A DNA stretch of 64,000 nt from Phaeodactylibacter luteus. Its GTDB lineage: Bacteria; Bacteroidota; Bacteroidia; Chitinophagales; Saprospiraceae. The position numbers and the translations under genes were made by a program. The stretch lies in NCBI RefSeq assembly GCF_007993045.1, contig NZ_VOOR01000005.1:124001-188000 (forward strand), read 5' to 3'. The notes under the pieces are model-generated. The model ran no database searches, was not told the origin of the DNA, and saw nothing but the letters and a program-made list of their open reading frames with translations. Positions 19,045 through 26,491 of this stretch are shown here, piece after piece; the stretch's first letter is position 1; each line of letters starts with the position of its first letter.

Positions 19045-20910
19045 CTACTTGAGGAAATTGAGGCTTTTGTTGATAAAGGCAGTAAGCTCAGCCCCTTTCA
19101 GCATCTGCTGATTGAGCATTGCCAGTTTGTACAGATAGTCTGCCACTTCCTTTTGTTTGTCTGCATCGGGCTCCTCTACCAGTTTGTTGGCCACTAGTGG
19201 GTGGTTGGTGTTCACGACTACATTCACGCTATCGGGGAAGTCTCCGAAGCTCATTCCCTGTAAGCCCTGCATCTCCTTCATACGGCGCATAAACTCCGGG
19301 CGGGTGATGGTCACCGGCTGGTCTTCGGGAGAAAGCGGCTTGAGCATAACCGTGCTGCCAGTTGAGGTCACTATGGCCTCAAAGAGCCCTTTCACCGATT
19401 CCTGCTGCTCTTCACTGAGGACAGACTCTGCCTGCTCGTCTTTTTGCACGAGATTGTCCACGGTGTCAGAGTCTACCCGTACAAAAGTGATGCCTCCCAG
19501 CTTGTGCTCCATGTGCTGCATGAAGTGGTTGTCGATGACATGGTCTAGCACCAAGATGTCGTACCCTTTCGCTTTGGCGGCTGCGATAAAGCTATCGTGC
19601 TGCTCCGGAGCATGCGTATACAGCATCACCACTTTGTCGTACTTGTCGGTTTGCTGTGCCTTTACTTCTTCTTTGTACTGCTCAATAGGGAAGTATTTGC
19701 CGTCTATGTTCTTAACAAGGGCAAACTTGACAGACCGGTCGTAGAATTTATCGTCCGAGATCATACCGTACTTGACAAAAACGCCCAAGTCGTCCCATTT
19801 GCTGATGAAGCCTTCCTCGTCCTTTTTGTAGAGCTCGGCCAGCTTGTCGGCTACTTTTTTGGTGATATAGCCTGTGATTTTCTTGACGTTGCCATCGCTT
19901 TGCAGATAGCTTCGGGAAACGTTCAGCGGGATGTCGGGCGAGTCGATGACCCCGTGGAGGAGGGTCAGGAATTCTGGCACAATCTCTTTTACATCATCGG
20001 TTACATAAACCTGATTGCTGTAGAGCTGTATCTTGTTTTTCTGGACTTCAAAAGAGTTGCCCAGCTTTGGGAAGTACAAAATGCCCGTGAGGTTGAAGGG
20101 GTAGTCAATGTTGAGGTGGATCCAAAACAGCGGGGGCGTGCTGAAAGGGTAGAGCTCATTGTAGAACGCTTTGTAATCCTCATCGGTGAGGTCTGCGGGG
20201 GCTTTGCGCCAAGCCGGGTCCGGGTTGTTGATGATATTGTCTACCTCGATTTCCTTCTCGGTAGCCTCATCGCCCTCTCCTTCTGTGATGGTCTCTGTAC
20301 GGGTGCCGAATTGGATGGGCACGGGCAGGAATTTGCAATATTTATCGAGCAGCTGTTCAATACGGCTGTTTCCCAAGAACTCTTTGCTCTCCTCGTTGAT
20401 GTGGAGGATGACATCGGTGCCTCTGAAGTCTTTGTCGTTATCTTCCAGCGTATATTCTGGGTTGCCTTCGCAGGCCCAAGTCACGCCTTTGGCGCCATCT
20501 TGGTAGGAAAGGGTGCGTACTTCTACCTTGGAAGCTACCATAAAGGCTGAGTAAAATCCAAGCCCGAAGTGCCCAATGATAGAGGCATCGTCTTTGTATT
20601 TCTCAACAAACTCCGTTGCGCTGGAAAAAGCGACCTGGTTCAGGTACTTTTCCACTTCATCAGCTGTCATGCCAATGCCCCTGTCGCGGATGGTCAGTGT
20701 TTTGGCCTCTTCATCAAGGAGGATTTCAATGGCCGTCTCCCCAATATCGCCTTTGATTAGCCCTTTGCCGGAAAGGGTCTTCAGCTTAGTGGTAGCATCG
20801 ACGGCATTGGAGACCAGCTCGCGCAGGAATATTTCGTGGTCAGAGTAAAGAAACTTCTTAATGATCGGGAAAATATTCTCCGTCTGTACGGAAATGCTGC
20901 CCTTATGCAT
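19045..20910 (-). CDS. htpG: Hsp90-family chaperone HtpG
   Basis: Cytoplasmic ATP-dependent dimeric chaperone. I start at the ATG at 20910 (MHKGSISVQTENIFPIIKKFLYSDHEIF), nine codons inside a longer frame, because family homology begins there. That gives 621 residues, normal for HtpG. The GHKL ATPase signature is complete: FLRELVSNAVDA (the catalytic Glu and the nucleotide-contacting Asn), DRGIGMT, and GHFGLGFYSAFM. The middle domain has the catalytic-loop arginine region (NVSRSYLQSD), and the C-terminal dimerisation part ends at INKSLNFLK. It stands alone, downstream of a 1.2-kb gene-free stretch. No heat-shock operator such as CIRCE is visible. Confidence 0.97.
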   Translation of the reverse strand: MHKGSISVQTENIFPIIKKFLYSDHEIFLRELVSNAVDATTKLKTLSGKGLIKGDIGETAIEILLDEEAKTLTIRDRGIGMTADEVEKYLNQVAFSSATEFVEKYKDDASIIGHFGLGFYSAFMVASKVEVRTLSYQDGAKGVTWACEGNPEYTLEDNDKDFRGTDVILHINEESKEFLGNSRIEQLLDKYCKFLPVPIQFGTRTETITEGEGDEATEKEIEVDNIINNPDPAWRKAPADLTDEDYKAFYNELYPFSTPPLFWIHLNIDYPFNLTGILYFPKLGNSFEVQKNKIQLYSNQVYVTDDVKEIVPEFLTLLHGVIDSPDIPLNVSRSYLQSDGNVKKITGYITKKVADKLAELYKKDEEGFISKWDDLGVFVKYGMISDDKFYDRSVKFALVKNIDGKYFPIEQYKEEVKAQQTDKYDKVVMLYTHAPEQHDSFIAAAKAKGYDILVLDHVIDNHFMQHMEHKLGGITFVRVDSDTVDNLVQKDEQAESVLSEEQQESVKGLFEAIVTSTGSTVMLKPLSPEDQPVTITRPEFMRRMKEMQGLQGMSFGDFPDSVNVVVNTNHPLVANKLVEEPDADKQKEVADYLYKLAMLNQQMLKGAELTAFINKSLNFLK

Positions 20911-21870
20911 AGTCTTTATTTTTTGGTTGTGAAGCATTTACAGCCTGAAGCCTGCAAAGTGTGTGCCAGCTGAAAAAAAACTGACAATTTGACGTAACCT
21001 CGCCAGCAAAGCTGCCGTATAAGGAAGGACAAGAGGCTAAAAACAACTATAAAGGGCAACGGTATGCTGCCTTTTAAATAACAAACGCTGGGTAAATGAA
21101 CCCGGCAGAAGCATAGTGTGTAGCGCGTTGTAACCCTACTTGGAGGAGATTTTCAAGAATCTGCAGGCATAATCCTTGACCTTTTTTCAGGAATGTCCTA
21201 GATTGCAGCAGATTTGCAACTTTCAAGTTGAATCTGAATTTCCAAAAGAGCTTACCAAAAGGCAAAGACACCTGATAATGGGTGTTCTCTATCTACACAC
21301 CAACTTCAAATGACATTCTTTGACGCAGCCGCGCCTGTATGGGCGTAGCTGTGGCTCAACAACAAAACTTTCTGCTAATGTTGCAGCGGGTTTTGGATAA
21401 AAGCCGATGCTGGGGCCCTGCCCCGGTAAAGGTCTATTGTTGTGAGCAGCGCGGTCAGTACTGGGGGGTAGTTGGCCCGTTGCTCGCGCAATAGGACCTT
21501 TCAAGTTATTATGATGCGCATCTTGTGCGCACTCAAGAAGTGAGGCTGGCTCTTTCTGGGGGGTTAGGGCCAGTCCTCATCATAAAGATTGGATGGGGGG
21601 GATCCTCTGTCCTTTCTTTTTTTTGCCCTGCCTTGCCCTTTTGGGGCTATCGCCCTACTTTCCGTCTAACGCTTTCCGCTCTGGTTTGAGGTACTAGGCA
21701 CTGCCGCCGCCCGTGCACCGTTGTAAAGATTGATCTCTGGGGGGGATTTGCTTGGGCAACAGCCAAATAGTGCTTGTTCAGGCTTGGGCCAGCCCTGCAT
21801 TCAGGGCATCTCCTGCAGCAAAATACCTGATTGCTTTCTGATCTGATGTGTGCAGATCAGTCAAAAGCCC
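20911..21870. other. Gene-free stretch upstream of htpG with no recognised feature
   Basis: About 960 bases without a credible gene; two short minus-strand frames (65 and 71 codons) show no protein-like pattern. A loosely repeated segment (TAAAGATTGGATGGGGGGGAT near 21586 and TAAAGATTGATCTCTGGGGG near 21725) may be a decayed repeat. The htpG promoter should lie in the first 150 bases, but I see no clear TAnnTTTG. Confidence 0.5.
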
Positions 21871-21871
21871 T

Positions 21872-22053
21872 GGGCGCAAACCAGATTGTCGTTTTTTTTG
21901 GGGCCTGCCCCTGCCGTGAGGGCAGGTGCCGCTATGCTACGGGGCTCGCTCTTCGCTCGGCCTTATCAGGCCTGCCGCCCCTTCGCAGCGCTAGGCCAAT
22001 GCCAGGCTAGAGCCCCAAAAGTATAAACGCCTGCGACATTTTGGTTCACGCTC
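21872..22053 (+). repeat. Family-1 dispersed repeat, copy C
   Basis: Full-length copy from GGGCGCAAACCAGATTGTCG to CGACATTTTGGTTCACGC, so the ends are imperfect inverted repeats. A direct repeat (AAAAGCCC) flanks it at 21863-21870 and 22054-22061. The right-hand flank is the start of the rpiB terminator stem. Confidence 0.88.
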
Positions 22054-22088
22054 AAAAGCCCCTGCCGGTTCAATGGCAGGGGCTTTTG
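22053..22088 (-). terminator. rpiB terminator hairpin
   Basis: A perfect 14-bp stem (22053-22066 with 22075-22088) and an 8-base loop; on the minus strand the downstream arm ends in TTTTG. It lies 38 bases after the rpiB stop. Its outer arm is the target site duplicated by the copy C repeat. Confidence 0.85.
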
Positions 22089-22125
22089 AAAAGAGAAGCT
22101 AAAGGTGCGCTTGTGTTGCTGAACC

Positions 22126-22569
22126 TCAGCTACAGGCTATTTTCCCCACTCGGCGGGCGTGCCGGCCGCCTTCAAAGGATGCACCGAGAAAAGCGAGGGC
22201 AATTGCAGCAGCCTCCTCCTCAGAGATAAACCGTGCGGGTATAGCAAGCACATTGGCGTTGTTGTGTTGCCTTGCCAGCTCTGCGAGCGCTGTATTCCAG
22301 CAGAGCGCCGCCCGTATGCCCTGATGCTTATTGGCCGTGATGGCAACACCGTTGCCGCTGCCGCAGATGACGATACCGAGCTGAGCTTCCCCGCTTTCTA
22401 CCATATTGGCGACGGGGTGTACGAAGTCGGGATAATCGACGGACTCCGGGGAGTCTGTGCCAAAATCTTTGACCGCCCAGCCTTTTTCGCTCAGCACCTC
22501 TTTCAGTCGGGCCTTGTAGGGGTACCCTGCGTGGTCGCAGCCAATCGCAGCCGTTTTGTTATTGTCCAT
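22126..22569 (-). CDS. rpiB: Ribose-5-phosphate isomerase B
   Basis: It interconverts ribose-5-phosphate and ribulose-5-phosphate in the pentose phosphate pathway (cytoplasm). I take the ATG at 22569, giving 147 residues as usual for RpiB. A longer frame adds 14 residues that overlap the upstream gene further. Family features: CDHAGYPYK near the N-terminus; the catalytic cysteine in CGSGNG (Cys69); the NKHQGIRAA segment; and RQHNNANVL. The start overlaps the stop of the DUF2723 gene by 11 bases, so translation is probably coupled. It is followed by a perfect hairpin terminator into which a family-1 repeat has inserted. Confidence 0.95.
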   Translation of the reverse strand: MDNNKTAAIGCDHAGYPYKARLKEVLSEKGWAVKDFGTDSPESVDYPDFVHPVANMVESGEAQLGIVICGSGNGVAITANKHQGIRAALCWNTALAELARQHNNANVLAIPARFISEEEAAAIALAFLGASFEGGRHARRVGKIACS

Positions 22570-25500
22570 TTGGCATGATGTTTTCGGGGCCTTGAATCTG
22601 GAATGGCGCAAAACGAGCTTCCAGCTCTTTGGCGAACGCCTCGTCGTTGGCCCTGGCAGCGCGCAGGATGTCTTCCATAGTGCGCATGGCCAGCATGTAC
22701 TGCGTCTCGAAGCTGCTTTCCAGGACGTCCATGTCCACAGAATTGTAGAAATTCAGCTCGTCTTCCGTACGGTTGGCCAAGGTTTCGAGGTGTGGCTTAG
22801 CCCGCTCAAAGTCTCCTGCCTGTAGGTATACGCCAATCATATAGTAGGCCCGGTAATCGTAAGGGAAGTTCATATCAGGGAAGGCTTCGAAGTACTTGTC
22901 GATAAGCTCCATCGCCTTTTCCTTCTCACCGTCCTGTACCAGTTGTAGGGCAGCCCGGCGGATGCTCAGCTGATGGCTCTGCACGCTCGGTGCATAGCTG
23001 CGGTCTACGAAGAGATCATACCTATCGAAGTTGCCCCACTGAAATTTGTTCATGACATTTTCATAGACCTTATCGCCATCAACGCCCCCGCTGCCGATGA
23101 TGCCATACTGCGGCTCGCTCTTGGACTTCACAGGCGTGATGCGCAGCGCCAGGCCTTCCAACTGCATATAATCGTCTAGGCCAAAGAGCTTCTCCTGCCG
23201 GCAAGTCACCGCGAAATAGATAGGGCGCTCCCACAAGTTGGAGGCGATGATATCGAGGATGGCCAGTTCATCTTTGATCAAGTACTCTTTCGACTGCAGC
23301 TTGAGCGGGATAGCCTGCACGATCTTGGCACTGTCCTCGATACCCACTACGCCACTGTCTAATACTTGCTGCTGATCAACGGGGATGTACACCTGCTTGG
23401 TGTCATAATAGCTTTCCACTTCCCGGGCACCAGAAGCAAAAGGCAAGGTGATAGGGCGGTCTTGCCCGATGCCCTGAATAAACTGCTGCAGGGTAGCCGG
23501 GCGGTCCTGCCCGGTACGGTTGAAGTAGAAAACCTGATTGCGCTTGCTGCCGCGGATCGCCTCGCTAGGCACGCTCATCTTGATGGCTGGAGAGTCGTTG
23601 ACCTTCCGGCGCAGCAAGTCGATGTACCAGTCTACGGCAATTAGGCTGAGGTTGACCACCCGTACGTCTTTCCGGATGCCTTCTACTTCCTGTGCGTACC
23701 AAAGCGGGTAGGTATCGTTGTCGCCGTAAGTAAAGATGATGGCGTTCTCTTCCACGCTCTGCAGGAAGTTGTTTGCATAGTCACGGGCACCGGTATGATG
23801 GCGCCGGCTGTGGTCATCAAAATTTTGGAAGCCCATAAGAGCCGGAGCAGTAAGCACAACTGCAGCAGCAATTGCAGCGGCAACTGGCCCGCCCATTTTG
23901 GCGCGCTCGCGCAGCAGCTCGAACAGGGCCAGCACGCCGAGCCCGATCCAGATGGCAAAGGTGAAGAACGAACCAACCAAGACATAATCCCTTTCCCTAG
24001 GCTCGTTGGGGGGCTGATTGGAGTAAATGATGATGCCAATACCTGTGATGATGAACAAGGCCATCAGCCCTATGGCTTCCTCAGGCCGTTTGCGGAAGTG
24101 GAAGAATAGCCCCAAGATGCCAAACAGCAGCGGCAACATATAATAAGTGTTGCGCCCCTTGTCGTTAGCCATGGCCTCCGTCAGGTTGTCCTGATCATAA
24201 AGCCGGGCTTCGTCAATGGCTTTAATGCCTGAAATCCAGTGCCCAGAAGACTTGTCCCAAGGATAAAAGCCCTGTTCTGCATTTTGGCGCCCGGCAAAAT
24301 TCCACATGAAGTATCGCCAGTACATCCACCCCAGCTGATAATTGACCAGGAAGCTGATGTTGTCGCCTTGGTTGGGGCGCCCGGCAGGCAGCGGTTTGTT
24401 AGGGTCTAGCCCTACCCACTGCTTGTACAGCCCAGGCCGGCCCTGACTGTAGTCGCCCATACGGGGGAAGAGCATCTTGTCCGCATCGCGGTAGATGTAA
24501 GAAATTTTTTGGTCTACGATATCGTACTTGTCGCCCAGCCGCCCATAGCGGTCTTCGGTCTCGGTCTTCATTGGGCGGGCATCGAAGTGTGGGCCATTGA
24601 GCAGTGCCCGCTCACCGTACTGCTCGCGGTTGAGGTAAGGCAGCAGCCGCATGGCATCCGTTGGCGCGTTCATATTGACCGGCGGGCCTGCATTGGCCCG
24701 GATGACCACGAGGCCGATAGAAGAAAAGCTGATGATGACCAAGGCTGCACCTACTGCAAACAGCTGTGCTTCGCGGCGGAAGCGGGCCAAGATGGTATTC
24801 ATATAAAACCCAAGCCCGGCGATCACCGCTGCCCGGCCCAGCATGCGCACCAGCCGGCCACCGCCAACGGTGCTTTCAGCGTAAAGCCCTACCAGCAGGA
24901 ATACCCCTGCCAATACGTACATCGGCACCGGGGAGGTGATTTTGCCATGCACATACATGAGCAATAGCACAATCACAGCGCTGACCAGCAGTACCGTCGG
25001 GATAATGCCGCTATGGAACGGCAGCCCCAGCCCATTGACCATCATCAGCTCAAAGGTGGACCATAAGCCCGGAATGCCAACGATGACAAAATTTTGTACC
25101 GCAACGATTATCGCTACCCCTACGGCAGCTGCAATGGCAATGCCTTTCCAAGTGACTTTATCGTACTTCTTGTAGTAGTAAAAAAGCGCCAGCGCTGGGA
25201 AAGTCAGCAAACTGAGCAAGTGGACGCCCATGGAAAGCCCCGCCGCATAAACGGTGAACAGCAGCCAACGGTCTGCGGACTGACTGTCGGGGAGGCTGTA
25301 CCACTTCATCATAGACCACAGCGTGAGCGTGGTGAAAAAGGTGGACATCGCATAGACTTCGCCTTCTACCGCCGAAAACCAGATAGAGGTGGCAAAGGCG
25401 GTGGCAAGCCCGGCAGCCACACCTGCGCCTGCAAGGGCGATCTGTTGCCCGCTATCTGGGGTGCCTTCCCGCCCCACGAGGGCCATTTTGCCTAAGATGA

Positions 25501-25804
25501 TGGTAGACCAGGCTACGAAGGCCGCTGCCAGCGCGGTGCACAGCCCGGACATTAGGTTGACGGCAAAGGCAATATCTTCAGGATTGTCCGAGAGCAGCTC
25601 TGCAAACCAGGTGAACAGGCGGCCTACGAGTATAAAGAAGGGCGCACCGGGCGGATGGACCACCTGCAGTTTGTATGCGCCGAGTATGAATTCACCGCAG
25701 TCCCACAGGCTGCCAGTGCGTTCTGCCGAAAAGAAGTAGACCGTGAACGCGATGGCAAATACCAGCCAGCCTGCCAGGGTGTTTAGTCGGTTAGTCGATC
25801 CCAT
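22559..25804 (-). CDS. DUF2723 membrane protein (glycosyltransferase family 117-like)
   Basis: 1081 residues of the DUF2723 family, widespread in Bacteroidota. These proteins carry an N-terminal multi-spanning domain related to protein O-mannosyltransferases. Here about a dozen hydrophobic segments occupy residues 10-400 and about 550-680, with the conserved start (YFFSAERTGSLWDCGEFI and PPGAPFFILVGR, residues 24-66) whose acidic residue is typical of GT-C enzymes. A soluble region follows with THGD-like TYGDNDTYPLWYAQE, and TPR-like helices near the C-terminus (FERAKPHLETLA). Family knowledge suggests O-glycosylation of exported proteins; donor and acceptor are unknown. Its 3' end overlaps rpiB. 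Confidence 0.88.
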   Translation of the reverse strand: MGSTNRLNTLAGWLVFAIAFTVYFFSAERTGSLWDCGEFILGAYKLQVVHPPGAPFFILVGRLFTWFAELLSDNPEDIAFAVNLMSGLCTALAAAFVAWSTIILGKMALVGREGTPDSGQQIALAGAGVAAGLATAFATSIWFSAVEGEVYAMSTFFTTLTLWSMMKWYSLPDSQSADRWLLFTVYAAGLSMGVHLLSLLTFPALALFYYYKKYDKVTWKGIAIAAAVGVAIIVAVQNFVIVGIPGLWSTFELMMVNGLGLPFHSGIIPTVLLVSAVIVLLLMYVHGKITSPVPMYVLAGVFLLVGLYAESTVGGGRLVRMLGRAAVIAGLGFYMNTILARFRREAQLFAVGAALVIISFSSIGLVVIRANAGPPVNMNAPTDAMRLLPYLNREQYGERALLNGPHFDARPMKTETEDRYGRLGDKYDIVDQKISYIYRDADKMLFPRMGDYSQGRPGLYKQWVGLDPNKPLPAGRPNQGDNISFLVNYQLGWMYWRYFMWNFAGRQNAEQGFYPWDKSSGHWISGIKAIDEARLYDQDNLTEAMANDKGRNTYYMLPLLFGILGLFFHFRKRPEEAIGLMALFIITGIGIIIYSNQPPNEPRERDYVLVGSFFTFAIWIGLGVLALFELLRERAKMGGPVAAAIAAAVVLTAPALMGFQNFDDHSRRHHTGARDYANNFLQSVEENAIIFTYGDNDTYPLWYAQEVEGIRKDVRVVNLSLIAVDWYIDLLRRKVNDSPAIKMSVPSEAIRGSKRNQVFYFNRTGQDRPATLQQFIQGIGQDRPITLPFASGAREVESYYDTKQVYIPVDQQQVLDSGVVGIEDSAKIVQAIPLKLQSKEYLIKDELAILDIIASNLWERPIYFAVTCRQEKLFGLDDYMQLEGLALRITPVKSKSEPQYGIIGSGGVDGDKVYENVMNKFQWGNFDRYDLFVDRSYAPSVQSHQLSIRRAALQLVQDGEKEKAMELIDKYFEAFPDMNFPYDYRAYYMIGVYLQAGDFERAKPHLETLANRTEDELNFYNSVDMDVLESSFETQYMLAMRTMEDILRAARANDEAFAKELEARFAPFQIQGPENIMPNGQ

Positions 25805-26090
25805 TGAGCATTTTGGTTTTTATTGCAGTGCAAGGCACCGCTTAGAAATGATTTGCAAAAGTAAAAAATTTTACGCCAGTAGCGCAGGGCTCGCAACTCG
25901 CGTCCAAAGTCTGTCCGCAAATAACTGATGCTTATTCCCTATACTTGCAGGGGCGTCGATTTTTCTTTAGCTTTTATAAACTTGCATGAGGCGCAGGTTC
26001 AGATTCTGGCCCACTTTTTACGCCTGGCTGGAGCCCAGCGCCTATTGGCTGCCAAGCCTAATGCTGTACACAAGCCGAAACTGACAAGCT

Positions 26091-26276
26091 ATGGTAAAAA
26101 TATTCCTGACTGGGCTCATCGTATACGTATTGTACAAGTATTTCTTCAAAGATGGCCATACGCTGGGCGGCAGCAAACAAGAGCCGGAGAGCAAAATACG
26201 GCACAGCCAAAGCGCCAGGCCGCAACGCGGGAATGACGACTATGCTGAAGATATTGACTACGAGGAGATGGATTAA
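26091..26276 (+). CDS. Small DUF4834-like membrane protein
   Basis: A 61-residue protein: one N-terminal membrane helix (IFLTGLIVYVLYKYFF), a polar basic middle and an acidic end (DDYAEDIDYEEMD). This architecture, in particular the final D-Y-E-E, is that of DUF4834, a small Bacteroidota family of unknown function. A longer overlapping frame (25928-26236) has no protein-like features. The gene lies divergent from the DUF2723 gene, with a TTA-flanked mobile repeat 7 bases after its stop. Confidence 0.6.
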   Translation: MVKIFLTGLIVYVLYKYFFKDGHTLGGSKQEPESKIRHSQSARPQRGNDDYAEDIDYEEMD

Positions 26277-26283
26277 GCATTTG

Positions 26284-26481
26284 TTAGAGCGTGTTGGGGT
26301 TGTGGTCTTCTAGTCGAAAACTAGCAATTTTTTGATTGGCCGAGACCCGAAAACCGGAGTTTAGCCAAGTCCCGCTTTTGATGCACAAAAGCGGGAAGGA
26401 TTTTCGGGGCGAAGTATAAGCGAAAAAGTGTCCCGCTGTCTAGCGGGACAGACCGATTACCAAAATCCCAACACGCTCTTA
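26284..26481. mobile_element. 192-bp TTA-flanked MITE-like element
   Basis: A 192-bp core (26287-26478) between TTA copies (26284-26286, 26479-26481). Ends GAGCGTGTTGGG and CCCAACACGCTC are perfect 12-bp inverted repeats. Inside are two strong hairpins: CCCGCTTTT...AAAAGCGGG and GTCCCGCT-gtct-AGCGGGAC. There is no coding capacity. The 3-bp duplication and GAG... ends resemble some IS5-family groups (inference). Confidence 0.82.
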
Positions 26482-26491
26482 CTTGCGCTCT

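Noticed and set aside
19597-20550. A 317-codon plus-strand frame
   Set aside because: Antisense shadow of htpG.
20911-21040. A CIRCE or other heat-shock operator before htpG
   Set aside because: I looked for the inverted repeat typical of CIRCE and did not find it.
21074-21504. Two short minus-strand frames upstream of htpG
   Set aside because: No start context, composition or pattern suggesting a protein; the stretch appears non-coding.
25928-26236. A 102-codon frame overlapping the DUF4834-like gene
   Set aside because: The sequence looks random, while the overlapping 61-codon frame has a membrane helix and the acidic end typical of its family.
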